Positions 48,677 through 58,479 of a stretch of DNA of 64,000 nt are shown one piece after another. The DNA comes from Aliivibrio fischeri (lineage in GTDB: Bacteria; Pseudomonadota; Gammaproteobacteria; Enterobacterales; Vibrionaceae). Every line of letters starts with the position of its first letter. The first letter of the stretch is position 1. The notes under the pieces are model-generated. The model saw only the letters and a list, made by a program, of their open reading frames with translations, was not told the DNA's origin and searched no databases. The DNA lies in assembly GCF_009727955.1 (NCBI RefSeq), contig NZ_WOBR01000004.1, forward strand, positions 371,702-435,701. Reading direction: 5' to 3'. A program made the translations under genes and the position numbers.

Positions 48677-49060
48677 TTAATGCAGTACGGTTAATTTTCT
48701 GTTCAAGGTTAACCATTGTGAATCGGAAAAATAAAAACAATTAGCATTAGAAATAATAGCGCTGGCTGTACCTAATTGTTTTGCTTTTTCGATAGTTTCA
48801 CTTTCTGTTAAGCGATGAGATTCTTTTAAACGTACAAATTTACTTAATTCAATACCATGCTTTAGAAGCGACTCGCTACTTGGCATTGTTGTATTTGCTG
48901 TAATAAAAATCCATTTATTCTGTTTAGACAAACTTTTTAAAATTTGAATAAACTGGCTCTCACACTGTGCATTTACTTGGCTTGCAGCGCTAGAGATGCG
49001 TTGAGAGATAGAATAATTAAATGAGTTTGAGTAGGTTGTAAAAGCCATTGCTGTGTTCAT
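48677..49060 (-). CDS. sulA: SulA-like SOS cell-division inhibitor
   Basis: About 127 residues. The C-terminal pattern WIFITANTTMPSSESLLKHG...L...EKAKQLGTASAIIS parallels the FtsZ-binding region of enterobacterial SulA (W-x-LT-x-Q..., SGL, LL-TGNYS-VI). A LexA-like box 26 bp upstream of the start supports SOS control. The longer frame starts at 49078, but ATG at 49060 has AGG eight bases before it. SulA blocks FtsZ assembly after DNA damage (family knowledge). Sequence similarity is weak, so the assignment rests on the motif plus LexA box; a Lon-targeted SOS protein of other function is possible. It is divergent from miaE. Confidence 0.65.
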   Translation of the reverse strand: MNTAMAFTTYSNSFNYSISQRISSAASQVNAQCESQFIQILKSLSKQNKWIFITANTTMPSSESLLKHGIELSKFVRLKESHRLTESETIEKAKQLGTASAIISNANCFYFSDSQWLTLNRKLTVLH

Positions 49061-49085
49061 AATAAAATACCTGTTCATCCATACA

Positions 49086-49101
49086 GTGTGTATTTATACA
49101 G
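49086..49101 (-). promoter_or_regulatory. LexA-like box upstream of the SulA-like gene
   Basis: On the minus strand CTGTATAAATACACAC matches the consensus CTGTATATATATACAG at 13 of 16 positions, with CTGT intact and the second half imperfect (ACAC for ACAG). Confidence 0.7.
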
Positions 49102-49283
49102 TACTTTTAAATCGGTTAATGATCAAGCTATTTTTGCTTGTTTATTGAGATCTCAAGCGCAATTAAAACCACTGTAATTTTAAGTTATTGAAAAAAAAGG
49201 CTTGTTGAATTTCACCTTACGTAATGAATTTATACAGTCAGGTTTGGTATACTGGCGTTAAGAACTTTTGATGGTTAAAAACT

Positions 49284-50042
49284 ATGTACGACAAATCTTT
49301 ATTAGACCCAATTTATTCTTTTTTGCAGTGTGAAACGCCTGATGAATGGATAGAAGAAGCAAGAAAGCCTGAAAACTTATCTGTTATTTTGCGTGACCAC
49401 TTAATGTGTGAATTAAAAGCGGCGCAGAGTGCCATGTACTTGATTCGTAAATATGCGGTTGATGCAGAGGGAGCAAAGGCACTATTAGATTGGTTCAAAC
49501 CATATGAAGAATTTGCCTATAAACACGTAGGGTCATTAGAGACACTAAAGGGCAAAAGTAACATCTCTAAAAAGATCACTGCACGTGCTGATTCACCTTA
49601 TAGCCAAGATCTGATTGATAAAATGGTGTTATTGATAAAAGAAGAGCTTCATCATTTTTATCAAGTATTAGAAATTATGGATCAGCGCGGTGTGCCTTAT
49701 CAAAATATTAGAGCAGGGCGCTATGCAAAAGGGTTATTTACGAGAGTGATTACTCATGAGCCATGTACCTTAATTGATAAGTTGATCATTGGTGCTTTTA
49801 TTGAGGCTCGTTCTTGTGAGCGCTTTGCTAAGTTAGCTCCGTTTTTAGATGATGATTTGGCTAAGTTCTACATTTCATTACTTCGATCTGAATCTCGTCA
49901 TTATCAAGATTACTTAGCACTAGCACAGCAGGTTGCTGGGGGAAATGTGGATGAGCGTGTGGCATTCTTTGCTCAGGTTGAAGCGGACTTGATATTAACA
50001 CCAGACAGTGATTTTAAATTCCACAGCGGTGTTCCAGCTTAA
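49284..50042 (+). CDS. miaE: tRNA-(ms2io6A)-hydroxylase
   Basis: A 252-residue diiron enzyme that hydroxylates ms2i6A37 of tRNAs reading U-starting codons. The diiron carboxylate ligands appear as E44-region (MCELKAAQ), EEFAYKH, EELHHFYQV, FIEARSCERF and ESRHYQDYL. The length matches the family. It is monocistronic, divergent from the SulA-like gene, and ends at a strong bidirectional terminator. Promoter-like TATACT (49246-49251) is present before it. Confidence 0.95.
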   Translation: MYDKSLLDPIYSFLQCETPDEWIEEARKPENLSVILRDHLMCELKAAQSAMYLIRKYAVDAEGAKALLDWFKPYEEFAYKHVGSLETLKGKSNISKKITARADSPYSQDLIDKMVLLIKEELHHFYQVLEIMDQRGVPYQNIRAGRYAKGLFTRVITHEPCTLIDKLIIGAFIEARSCERFAKLAPFLDDDLAKFYISLLRSESRHYQDYLALAQQVAGGNVDERVAFFAQVEADLILTPDSDFKFHSGVPA

Positions 50043-50061
50043 GTTTTATTAAAATAGACAT

Positions 50062-50093
50062 AAAAAAAGATCGCACTATGCGATCTTTTTTTT
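50062..50093. terminator. Bidirectional terminator after miaE
   Basis: AAAAAAAGATCGC and GCGATCTTTTTTT form a 13-bp stem around ACTAT. Confidence 0.9.
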
Positions 50094-50105
50094 GGTTGGT
50101 ATTGA

Positions 50106-50885
50106 TTACCACTTTTTCTTTGGTTGGAAAAGAACATCGATATCGTCGTCTTTATTCTTATCCAATTGATCTTGTAATTCTTGGTCTTGTTTCTTCTTAG
50201 TCTTATTATTTAATTCATCAAGCATTTCTTGTAAACGAGTGCGAGCTTTGTTTGAGTAGCCATCGTTTTTGCTTGAAAGGGCATCAATACCCTTCTTAAG
50301 TAATTGACGAGCGGTACCAGCTTGGCCGCGCTGTGTTGCCTCTTTAGCACGTTTAACCACGTTTTCGATATTAATACGAACTTGAATAGATTCAAGGCGA
50401 GCGTTTTCAGCAACAAATACTTGTGTATTAACACGTCCTTTACGGTGTTCAGCACGAAGCGTATCACGAAGGCGTTTAACAAGTTTTAACATCACAATCG
50501 CTTGTTTATCGTTACTTGGCACTTTGAAGTTAGTGCTATCGCCACCTGTGTATTCTGTTTTTAATTGCTGAAGCTGTTGCTCCATATTTTCAATACGACC
50601 TGGGTATGAGCGATCATGTGGTTCAAGCTCTGAAATGGCTCTTAAAGCATCAAGAATTCGTTGGTTTAAGCAAACAAGTAACTCTTTACTGTATGGCAGA
50701 TGATGTGCATTACTGATTAATTCTTCGGTAGAATCAATGATAACCATATGCTTTGCAGATTCTTGTTTTTTGGCAGATTCAATCTTTGTTCTATATTGAA
50801 CAATGATGTTGTAGCCAATAATCAATGTAAGCAGAATCCCAAAAAGACCAATAATAAGAGCAATATTCATATTTTTATCATACAT
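50106..50885 (-). CDS. Membrane-anchored coiled-coil protein of unknown function
   Basis: A 259-residue protein. One N-terminal membrane helix (about 8-28) is followed by a charged, mostly helical cytoplasmic region with coiled-coil stretches (about 100-125, 155-240) and a lysine/aspartate-rich end (DKNKDDDIDVLFQPKKKW). The first ATG has no clear Shine-Dalgarno, so MNIALIIGLFG at residue 6 is a possible start. No enzyme motif is present. Similar vibrio proteins are sometimes labelled DNA repair ATPase, but no ATPase motif is visible and I do not adopt that. Function unknown. Confidence 0.7.
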   Translation of the reverse strand: MYDKNMNIALIIGLFGILLTLIIGYNIIVQYRTKIESAKKQESAKHMVIIDSTEELISNAHHLPYSKELLVCLNQRILDALRAISELEPHDRSYPGRIENMEQQLQQLKTEYTGGDSTNFKVPSNDKQAIVMLKLVKRLRDTLRAEHRKGRVNTQVFVAENARLESIQVRINIENVVKRAKEATQRGQAGTARQLLKKGIDALSSKNDGYSNKARTRLQEMLDELNNKTKKKQDQELQDQLDKNKDDDIDVLFQPKKKW

Positions 50886-51131
50886 CCAGTAGTAATATTT
50901 TCCAGTGTAACACCTTGTAAACTAAATGAATAGCAGGTGATTAACTCCAATAGCTATTTTAGCGTATAGGGGAGTTATATACGGGTTGTCATTAAGATAT
51001 ATCGACACCTGTTCACATTTCTTTAATGTTTTTGCCTGTAATATGTTCGAAATATAATTAATAAACATAACACTTTGAAAATAGGTAGGAATAGGTATAT
51101 AACTGTATCGTATAAGTAGAATTTAATGTAA

Positions 51132-52127
<996 letters not shown>

Positions 52128-52131
52128 GATC

Positions 52132-52154
52132 GCCCTGATATTATTTTCAGGGGC
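52132..52154 (+). repeat. Hairpin covering the Shine-Dalgarno of the methyltransferase gene
   Basis: CCCTGA and TCAGGG pair around a 7-base AT loop (with GCC/GGGC flanks), between cysB and the next gene. The right arm contains the AGGGG Shine-Dalgarno, and no T run follows, so the stem could limit translation rather than stop transcription. Confidence 0.45.
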
Positions 52155-52159
52155 ATATA

Positions 52160-53353
52160 ATGCATTCTCAGCAGTTTTTAAATATAGACCGTTTGTTATC
52201 GCAGACGGTCTTTTTTTGGCAATTTTCTGCTTTTCATAGTTCAGATTACCCATGGCGCACCACGCATGAAAATTTAAGCCATTGGCTTGATGGATTAACT
52301 CTGGCTGAAGTGCAGGAATTAAAGCGAGTCCCTGAAAAACTAACGCAAGCATTGTCAGTTTTTATTCCAGAAGTTAATGATCTTTATGCATTAAGTCAGC
52401 TTGAGCAACTACAAGCGGCTCCATTAGTGATGCCAAAGGGATTGGATTCAGGAATTAACGGTCGTAAGTGGCAACAAATTACCAATCTAAGTGCTTTGGG
52501 TATTCAATATTCACAACCTAAAGATCAGTGGCTAGAGTGGTGTGGTGGTAAAGGATATTTAGGTCGGGTACTTAATGTGGCATCAGGAAAACCTGTAACC
52601 ACATTAGAGTGGCAAGATACGTTGTGTCATAGTGGTCAAGAATATGCGGACAAGCACCATTTAGACATGACGTTTATTCAAGGTGATGCATTAGCAAAAA
52701 GCGCATTGGAACTGATCAAAGCTAACCAACATGCAATCGCCTTGCATGCGTGTGGTGATCTTCACGTAAGTTTAATTCAAAAAGGCATCGATAAGTCGAT
52801 AGATGCCGTTACTTTATCTCCTTGTTGCTTTCATTTAACTCAGTCATCGGTTTATGAAGGACTGTCTGCATTATCAAAACAAGCGCAGATCCGTTTATCT
52901 AAAGAAGATTTGCGATTGCCACTGCAAGAGACAGTAACCGCAGGCAAACGCACACAACATCATCGAGAGCAGGAAATGCAATATCGATTAGGGTTTAATG
53001 CCTTGCAGCAGTTTGTTACTGGCAATGATAATTATGTCCCTGTACCAAGTATTAAAAAATCATTATTAAGTGATGGTTTTGACGCTTTTTGCCGATGGGC
53101 GAGTGAGCATAAAAAACTGCAATTACGAGATGATGTTGATTTCTCTCACTGGTTAAACAAAGGGAAAGATGCGTTTGTGGTGATGGAAAAGTGCGATTTA
53201 GTGCAACAAGTATTTAAACGTCCATTGGAAGTATGGTTATGTTTGGATCGTGTCTTATTATTAGAAGAGGCTGGCTATAACGTTCGTATCGGGGAGTTTT
53301 GTTTAAAAGAAGATACCCCAAGAAACATTGTTATTCAGGCTAAGAAAGTGTAA
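52160..53353 (+). CDS. SAM-dependent methyltransferase, Methyltransf_32/GSTCD-like
   Basis: A 397-residue protein with the SAM motif WLEWCGGKGYLGRVL (about 127-141) and LHACGDLHVSL (about 195-205). The architecture resembles a methyltransferase_32 family (proteins related to the methyltransferase part of GSTCD), which is thought to modify nucleic acid, though this is family knowledge without a tested substrate. Several Cys/His-rich positions (SPCCFHLTQ) follow the SAM domain. It starts 32 bp after cysB with an AGGGG Shine-Dalgarno inside a hairpin. Substrate unknown. Confidence 0.75.
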   Translation: MHSQQFLNIDRLLSQTVFFWQFSAFHSSDYPWRTTHENLSHWLDGLTLAEVQELKRVPEKLTQALSVFIPEVNDLYALSQLEQLQAAPLVMPKGLDSGINGRKWQQITNLSALGIQYSQPKDQWLEWCGGKGYLGRVLNVASGKPVTTLEWQDTLCHSGQEYADKHHLDMTFIQGDALAKSALELIKANQHAIALHACGDLHVSLIQKGIDKSIDAVTLSPCCFHLTQSSVYEGLSALSKQAQIRLSKEDLRLPLQETVTAGKRTQHHREQEMQYRLGFNALQQFVTGNDNYVPVPSIKKSLLSDGFDAFCRWASEHKKLQLRDDVDFSHWLNKGKDAFVVMEKCDLVQQVFKRPLEVWLCLDRVLLLEEAGYNVRIGEFCLKEDTPRNIVIQAKKV

Positions 53354-53363
53354 AACTGCCATA

Positions 53364-53391
53364 AAAAAAGGCGCTAACTAAAGCGCCTTTT
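53364..53391. terminator. Bidirectional terminator between the methyltransferase gene and aspC
   Basis: AAAGGCGCT and AGCGCCTTT pair around a 6-base loop, with A and T flanks. Confidence 0.88.
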
Positions 53392-53417
53392 CTATGTCTT
53401 ACGATTACTTTTTATTC

Positions 53418-54608
53418 TTAAAGAACCGCAGCAATACCTTTACATAGAGGAAGCATGTTGTCTTTTGTCATACCAGCAACACTGATACGGCCAGAGCCAA
53501 CAATGTAAATTGCGAATTCATCTTTCAAGCGATTTACTTGCTCTTTAGAAAGGCCAGAGAAAGAGAACATACCGTTTTGACGTTCAATAAAGCTAAAGTC
53601 TGCATCCACACCTTGTTCTTTTAATGTCGTTACAAACAGAGTACGCATCTCTTGAATACGGTCACGCATCTCAGCGACTTCTTGTTCCCATTCTGCACGT
53701 AGCGCATCGTCATTAAGAATATGCGTAACAACAGCAGCACCGTGAGCTGGTGGGTTAGAGTAAATAGAACGGATGATAGCTTTAACTTGAGAGAAAGCAT
53801 CGGCAGCAACCGTTGCGTCTTTAGCAACAAGAGTAAATGCACCAACACGCTCGTTATATAAACCGAAGTTCTTAGAGAATGAACTTGCTACAAGTAGCTC
53901 TGGGCAGTATTGAGCAAAAGTACGTAAACCAGCCGCATCTTCTTCAACACCTTTTGCAAAACCTTGGTATGCAAAGTCAAATAATGGCAGTAGACCTTTA
54001 TTTGCACATAACTTAGCTAGTTCTTCCCACTCATCAGCAGTTGGATCGATACCAGTAGGGTTATGACAACAACCGTGTAGAAGAACTACATCACCAGCTT
54101 CCGCTTGTTGTAAATCCGTTAGCATTGCAGCGAAGTCTTTAGATTTCGTTTCTGCGTTGTAGTAAGTGTATTGCGCTGTTTCAATACCAGCAGCAGTAAA
54201 CACACCAATGTGGTTTGCCCATGTAGGGTTACTGATCCAAATTTTCACATCGCCAAGTTGACGCTTAATGAATTCACCAGCAACACGTAGAGCACCAGTG
54301 CCACCTGGAGCTTGGGCTGTTTGTGCGCGTTTTTCAGCAATAACTTGTGCATCAGAGCCGAACAGTAATTTTTGTACTGCAAGGCCATATTCTGCTGTAC
54401 CTTGAATGGTTAGGTATGACTTTGTTTTTTCTGTATCAAGCAATACTGCTTCTGCTTTTTTAACCGTAGTTAAAACTGGAGTTTGGCCTGCTTCGTTTTT
54501 GTAAATACCAACACCAAGGTTGATTTTTTCAGCACGAGGGTCATTTTTAAATTCATCTGTTAAGCCAAGAATAGGGTCAGCAGGAGCGGCAGCGATTTTT
54601 TCAAACAT
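53418..54608 (-). CDS. aspC: Aspartate aminotransferase
   Basis: A 396-residue class I PLP aminotransferase, the same length as E. coli AspC. Visible are APADPILGL (about 8-16), the phosphate/substrate loop [21 protein letters not shown], the PLP lysine in [15 protein letters not shown] and the [11 protein letters not shown]-terminal arginine site. It interconverts aspartate and oxaloacetate; aromatic amino acid activity is possible. The longest frame starts at 54617, but ATG at 54608 gives exactly the family N-terminus ([12 protein letters not shown]) and GGA precedes it. Confidence 0.93.
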   Translation of the reverse strand: MFEKIAAAPADPILGLTDEFKNDPRAEKINLGVGIYKNEAGQTPVLTTVKKAEAVLLDTEKTKSYLTIQGTAEYGLAVQKLLFGSDAQVIAEKRAQTAQAPGGTGALRVAGEFIKRQLGDVKIWISNPTWANHIGVFTAAGIETAQYTYYNAETKSKDFAAMLTDLQQAEAGDVVLLHGCCHNPTGIDPTADEWEELAKLCANKGLLPLFDFAYQGFAKGVEEDAAGLRTFAQYCPELLVASSFSKNFGLYNERVGAFTLVAKDATVAADAFSQVKAIIRSIYSNPPAHGAAVVTHILNDDALRAEWEQEVAEMRDRIQEMRTLFVTTLKEQGVDADFSFIERQNGMFSFSGLSKEQVNRLKDEFAIYIVGSGRISVAGMTKDNMLPLCKGIAAVL

Positions 54609-54752
54609 AGTCATCATCCATGGTGTAAGTAAAATAAAAGAGTTAGCTTATTTATACCTGTTAATCCTGTAAGTTTGCAACGGTTAGGTAACGAAAAAAG
54701 CAAATTAAATGGATTTAGCAGTAAAAAAAGAATAAGAAGGTTAAAAAAGTAC

Positions 54753-54781
54753 AACAGAACGGTATTTGAAACCATTCTGTT
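54753..54781 (-). terminator. Probable terminator of purT
   Basis: On the minus strand AACAGAATGGT pairs with ACCGTTCTGTT (one G-U pair) around a 7-base loop, and a run of six T follows four bases later. Confidence 0.55.
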
Positions 54782-54796
54782 ATACATATTTGTAAC

Positions 54797-55972
54797 TTAA
54801 TAGATTACTTGAACTTTATTTGAAGCCGTTACTGCATCCTCAATAGCGGTTTCTAAATTATCACGACGTGTAATCGCAACTCCTAAACGTCGACGTCCAT
54901 CAATCTCTGGTTTACCAAATAATTTGATCTGAGTTTGAGGTTGCGAAAGCGCTTCTGTTAAGCCATCAAAACGAATATTAGTTGAAGTGCCTTGGCCTAA
55001 AATTACTGACGATGCCGAAGGACCGTATTGCGTAATTTGATTAATTGGCATTCCAGTAAATGCACGAACATGAAGGGCAAATTCAGACATTTCTTGAGAA
55101 ATAAGTGTCACAAGACCCGTATCGTGTGGGCGAGGGGAAACTTCATTAAAGTAAATGTTATCGCCTTTAATGAAAAGTTCTACACCAAATAAACCATAGC
55201 CACCAAGCGCGTTTACCACTTTCTCTGCTGCATTTTGTGCTTGTTTTAATGCAGCCTCAGTCATCACTTGCGGTTGCCATGATTCACGGTAATCACCATC
55301 TTCTTGTCGATGACCAATTGGCGCACAGAAATGAACACCATCAACAGCACGAACCGTTAATAATGAAATCTCATAATCAAAATCAACAAAGCCTTCAACA
55401 ATGACACGTCCTGCACCAGAACGGCCACCATCTTGTGCATAATCCCAAGAAGTACGAATGTCCGCTTCTGTTTTGATAACGCTTTGACCTTTACCAGAAG
55501 AGCTCATTACCGGTTTAATAACGCAAGGCATACCGACAAATTTCACGGCTTCAACAAGTTCTTCATAGCTATCAACAAAGCGATAAGGGGAGGTCGGCAG
55601 TTGTAATTCTTCTGCTGCTAAACGGCGAATACCTTCACGGTTCATGGTTAATTTTGTTGCGTTAGCCGTTGGAACAACATTAAGGCCTTGTTTCTCTAGT
55701 TCAACTAACTTATCCGTTGCAATCGCTTCAATCTCAGGAACCACAAAATCAGGTTGTTCTTTATTAATGACTTCTTCTAAGGCGTTGGCATCAAGCATAT
55801 CAATTGCGTAGCTGCGATGAGCAACTTGCATTGCCGGAGCATTAAGGTAGCGATCAACAGCAATCACTTCAAAACCTAGACGCTGACATTCAATAGCCAC
55901 TTCTTTACCTAGTTCACCAGAGCCAAGCAGTAATACTTTTGTTGCAGAAGAAGACAGAGCGGTACCAAACAT
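54797..55972 (-). CDS. purT: Formate-dependent GAR transformylase (phosphoribosylglycinamide formyltransferase 2)
   Basis: A 391-residue ATP-grasp enzyme that makes formyl-GAR from GAR, formate and ATP. Motifs include [21 protein letters not shown] (about 12-32), [11 protein letters not shown], the ATP-grasp [16 protein letters not shown] and the metal-binding [22 protein letters not shown]. Length matches the family (392 in E. coli). A PurR-like operator (56029-56044) lies 57 bp upstream, so it is purine-repressed like purC. The Shine-Dalgarno is weak. It is divergent from the amidase-like gene. Confidence 0.95.
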   Translation of the reverse strand: MFGTALSSSATKVLLLGSGELGKEVAIECQRLGFEVIAVDRYLNAPAMQVAHRSYAIDMLDANALEEVINKEQPDFVVPEIEAIATDKLVELEKQGLNVVPTANATKLTMNREGIRRLAAEELQLPTSPYRFVDSYEELVEAVKFVGMPCVIKPVMSSSGKGQSVIKTEADIRTSWDYAQDGGRSGAGRVIVEGFVDFDYEISLLTVRAVDGVHFCAPIGHRQEDGDYRESWQPQVMTEAALKQAQNAAEKVVNALGGYGLFGVELFIKGDNIYFNEVSPRPHDTGLVTLISQEMSEFALHVRAFTGMPINQITQYGPSASSVILGQGTSTNIRFDGLTEALSQPQTQIKLFGKPEIDGRRRLGVAITRRDNLETAIEDAVTASNKVQVIY

Positions 55973-56028
55973 ATGAAATTCTCATGTAATAAAGAAAGAT
56001 GGCGCTATCATACTAAAATTAATTAAAT

Positions 56029-56044
56029 ACGCAAACGTTTGCTA
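56029..56044 (-). promoter_or_regulatory. PurR-like operator of purT
   Basis: ACGCAAACGTTTGCTA matches the PurR box at 14 of 16 positions, including the whole central palindrome GCAAACGTTTGC. It lies 57 bp before purT and about 145 bp before the divergent amidase-like gene. Confidence 0.8.
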
Positions 56045-56188
56045 TTTATTCTTCATAAACTAAATGGAATTTAAAATGTAAACTAGATCACGTAACTGAT
56101 AGTTTTCTTGATAATGAGAATAAGTAAAATTGTATTCATTTATGTGACTGGTATGCTGCATTTTTTAAATTAAGCAGTACGTTGAATT

Positions 56189-57352
56189 ATGGATAATCAA
56201 ACCATGTATGTCACTCATCAAGTTGAGTCGCAACAATGGGCGTTTTATGGCCTTTTAGAAAATAAAAAATTTGTCGTAAGTGATTGCATTGATATAAAAA
56301 ATACGCCAAATGGCCAAGGTAATCCAACGTGGCTATTAGAGCAAAAAAAAGCGAGAGAGAACGCTCCAGCTGTTGATCTTATATTAAAAAAAGGCGCTAT
56401 ATTCGTCGGTAAAACTCAAATGGATGAATTTGGGTTTGGGCTACATGGACACAATCCACACTACGCACCAATACCAAATAAAAACAGCGAAGGGCGCTTT
56501 ATTGGCGGTTCATCGAGTGGTGCAGTTGCAGCAGTGGTTAATGGCGACGCAGACATTGGTCTAGGCATTGATTTTGGTGGTGGTATTCGTGTTCCTGCTT
56601 TATATGCTGGTTTATATGGTTTTAAAGCATCAGCCAGTGCAGTAAACATGCAAGGTATCGATTGTATTGCAAAAGAAGATACTTCATTGGGGTGGGTGGC
56701 AAAAAATTTATCGGATATACGAAAAGTGGCAACCGTGCTTACGCCTATGTCTCCATTAGTGACGGTGGAACGTATTGTTGTGCTTGATAGTCTATTTATT
56801 GATATTCCAGAAGAAGCCAAAACAAAGTTAGAGACATTAATTAAATCTTCTCCTTATGAAGTGGTACGCAGCAAATCGATCAGTAAAATTATCACCACTA
56901 AGGCGGCAGAGAGCTTCAAAGTACTTTCAGCAACACGAGGTTTGCGTAATTTAGAACTGTGGTATGAAAAGAACAAAGCGGCAGTAGGTAATGAAATAAA
57001 GATGCAGATGAAGTGGCTTGCGTCTTTAAAATATAAAGATGAAAGGATCGCTTTAGAGCAAAGAGAGCTAGTGATCTCTGTTTTAGAATCCATCTTAGAT
57101 GAAAAAACACTGCTACTTATGCCAACAACCGCCAATATTGCACCGCCTACAACGGCAACGGATGAGCAATTATATAAATTGAATGCTCAAATCTTAAAAT
57201 ACACCTCGTTGGCAAGCTTGGCGGATTTACCTCAGCTGCATTTACCTTGGTTTACTGTAAATGATTCTCCTTGGGGCATTTCATTAGTTGGGCAAAAAGG
57301 AATGGATAGACAATTGATTGATGTGGCTATTCGTTGGCAGGGTAATCAATAG
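56189..57352 (+). CDS. Amidase-signature family protein lacking the serine nucleophile
   Basis: A 387-residue protein of the amidase signature family (GatA-like), shorter than usual (about 450-500). The lysine K75 in GKTQMDEFGFG and the cis-serine GGSSSG (S109) are present. The nucleophile position in the loop normally reading DTGGSIRxP here reads DFGGGIRVPA, with G132 in place of serine, so classical amide hydrolysis should be lost. The rest of the core (AGLYGFKAS, PTTANIAPP) is preserved. The Shine-Dalgarno is weak. It is divergent from purT. It may be a binding protein, a regulator, or use another residue; it is not a frameshifted pseudogene. Confidence 0.82.
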   Translation: MDNQTMYVTHQVESQQWAFYGLLENKKFVVSDCIDIKNTPNGQGNPTWLLEQKKARENAPAVDLILKKGAIFVGKTQMDEFGFGLHGHNPHYAPIPNKNSEGRFIGGSSSGAVAAVVNGDADIGLGIDFGGGIRVPALYAGLYGFKASASAVNMQGIDCIAKEDTSLGWVAKNLSDIRKVATVLTPMSPLVTVERIVVLDSLFIDIPEEAKTKLETLIKSSPYEVVRSKSISKIITTKAAESFKVLSATRGLRNLELWYEKNKAAVGNEIKMQMKWLASLKYKDERIALEQRELVISVLESILDEKTLLLMPTTANIAPPTTATDEQLYKLNAQILKYTSLASLADLPQLHLPWFTVNDSPWGISLVGQKGMDRQLIDVAIRWQGNQ

Positions 57353-57374
57353 ACATTAAAGATGTTAATCAAAT

Positions 57375-57402
57375 AAAAAGGAGGCCAACAAAGCCTCCTT
57401 TT
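57375..57402. terminator. Bidirectional terminator between the amidase-like gene and cdd
   Basis: AAAAAGGAGGC and GCCTCCTTTT pair around a 7-base loop; A and T runs flank it. Confidence 0.88.
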
Positions 57403-57434
57403 AAGTCATCTATTTATAGAATAATTTCTACTTC

Positions 57435-58328
57435 TTATAAAGAAGCGTACTCTAAAGTTACATCCGGATTTAGTGCTTCTAATGTACTTTGTGTAATCGC
57501 AAGATGGCTAATTGCGCCTTTGTGATCTTCAACTAGCGCAGCTGATTTAACCGTTAAGATGTCTTCACGAGACATATTTGCATGAACCAGCGCCACTTGC
57601 AGTGGTGGTAAGCTTGGGTTAAATGCCGCATTTTCAGCATACATGCCGTAATACACTTCACCACTTTCCATCTCAAGCGCAATACCACTTAAGTTATGTG
57701 AGTAAGGCGCATGACTGCGGTTTGCCGCTTCTAATGCTTTACGTAATAGTGGAGACTCAGTTTCTAACGCTAAGTTGTGCGAAAGAGGAGCAAGTAATCC
57801 GCCTTCAATGCCTAAATCTTTAGGACCAAAAGACTCAGGTAAATATTCTTGCAGAGATTTTTCATTACGCTCAGGAAGTTGAACCATTAAAGAATCAGCG
57901 GTTGTTAGCTCATTCATAAATTGACGACAGTGACCACAAGGGCTGAAGTTAATCGTAATATCAGAAATACCCGTTTCACCTTGGATCCACGCATGGCTAA
58001 TTGCCGACTGTTCAGCGTGAATAGTTTGGCCAAGTTGAACATCGTTGTATTCCATGTTTGCGCCAAAATAAAGGTTACCAGTCAAACCACGAGCAATCGC
58101 ACCGACATAAAAATTGGAAATAGGAGCAACAGAGAAAGCAGCAGCAAGAGGTAATAATGCTAAGCGTAATTCTTTATCGCTTAACTGGCTGTCAGCTTGC
58201 AGTGATTGAAATTGTTCCTTGCTAATTACACCTTTAAATTCAGTATTAATAATCGGTGTTAATGAAGTACGCAGGGCTTCAGGTAAGTTCGCTAGGGCTT
58301 CTTCTAAGCGTTGTTGTAGTCTTGTCAT
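57435..58328 (-). CDS. cdd: Cytidine deaminase
   Basis: A 297-residue two-domain enzyme of the E. coli type (294 residues). Zinc ligands and catalytic residues are in HAE (104-106) and PCGHC (130-134, C131 and C134); a second, inactive deaminase-like domain fills the C-terminal half. It deaminates cytidine and deoxycytidine in nucleoside salvage. It is third in sbcB-yohJ-yohK-cdd order, but a 151-bp upstream region with CRP-like sites suggests its own promoter. This parallels yohJK-cdd in E. coli. Confidence 0.95.
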   Translation of the reverse strand: MTRLQQRLEEALANLPEALRTSLTPIINTEFKGVISKEQFQSLQADSQLSDKELRLALLPLAAAFSVAPISNFYVGAIARGLTGNLYFGANMEYNDVQLGQTIHAEQSAISHAWIQGETGISDITINFSPCGHCRQFMNELTTADSLMVQLPERNEKSLQEYLPESFGPKDLGIEGGLLAPLSHNLALETESPLLRKALEAANRSHAPYSHNLSGIALEMESGEVYYGMYAENAAFNPSLPPLQVALVHANMSREDILTVKSAALVEDHKGAISHLAITQSTLEALNPDVTLEYASL

Positions 58329-58363
58329 GAGTAGGGTGATCCTTTTAAGTTCTTATAGGATCA

Positions 58364-58369
58364 TTTTAG
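58364..58369 (-). promoter_or_regulatory. -10 box of cdd
   Basis: TAAAAT on the minus strand. A start near 58356 would place the proximal CRP-like site (58389-58404) near -41. Confidence 0.45.
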
Positions 58370-58388
58370 TGACAATTGAGCTGGAAAC

Positions 58389-58404
58389 ATAGATCAAAAT
58401 CACA
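58389..58404 (-). promoter_or_regulatory. Proximal CRP-like site of cdd
   Basis: TGTGA-N6-TCTAT on the minus strand: first half perfect, second half weak. It lies 49 bp from the distal site. Confidence 0.4.
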
Positions 58405-58407
58405 CTC

Positions 58408-58438
58408 ATTGATGTAAAGTTACATAAATTACATCAAT
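58408..58438. repeat. ATTGATGTAA inverted repeat between the CRP-like sites of cdd
   Basis: ATTGATGTAA (58408-58417) and TTACATCAAT (58429-58438) are perfect inverted repeats 11 bp apart, with a third TTACAT (58420-58425) inside making ATGTAA-AG-TTACAT. The position between two CRP-like sites is where CytR binds in E. coli nucleoside promoters. Confidence 0.5.
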
Positions 58439-58453
58439 GAGAGAGAAGTCACA
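58438..58453 (-). promoter_or_regulatory. Distal CRP-like site of cdd
   Basis: TGTGA-N6-TCTCA on the minus strand, nine of ten half-site positions matching TGTGA-N6-TCACA. It overlaps the end of the ATTGATGTAA repeat by one base and lies 26 bp from the yohK stop. Confidence 0.5.
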
Positions 58454-58479
58454 CCATATTGGTGCTGTTTTGAGCGCGA

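Noticed and set aside
49228..49256. Second LexA box before miaE
   Set aside because: Only one ACAGT half is present; spacing and the partner half do not fit.
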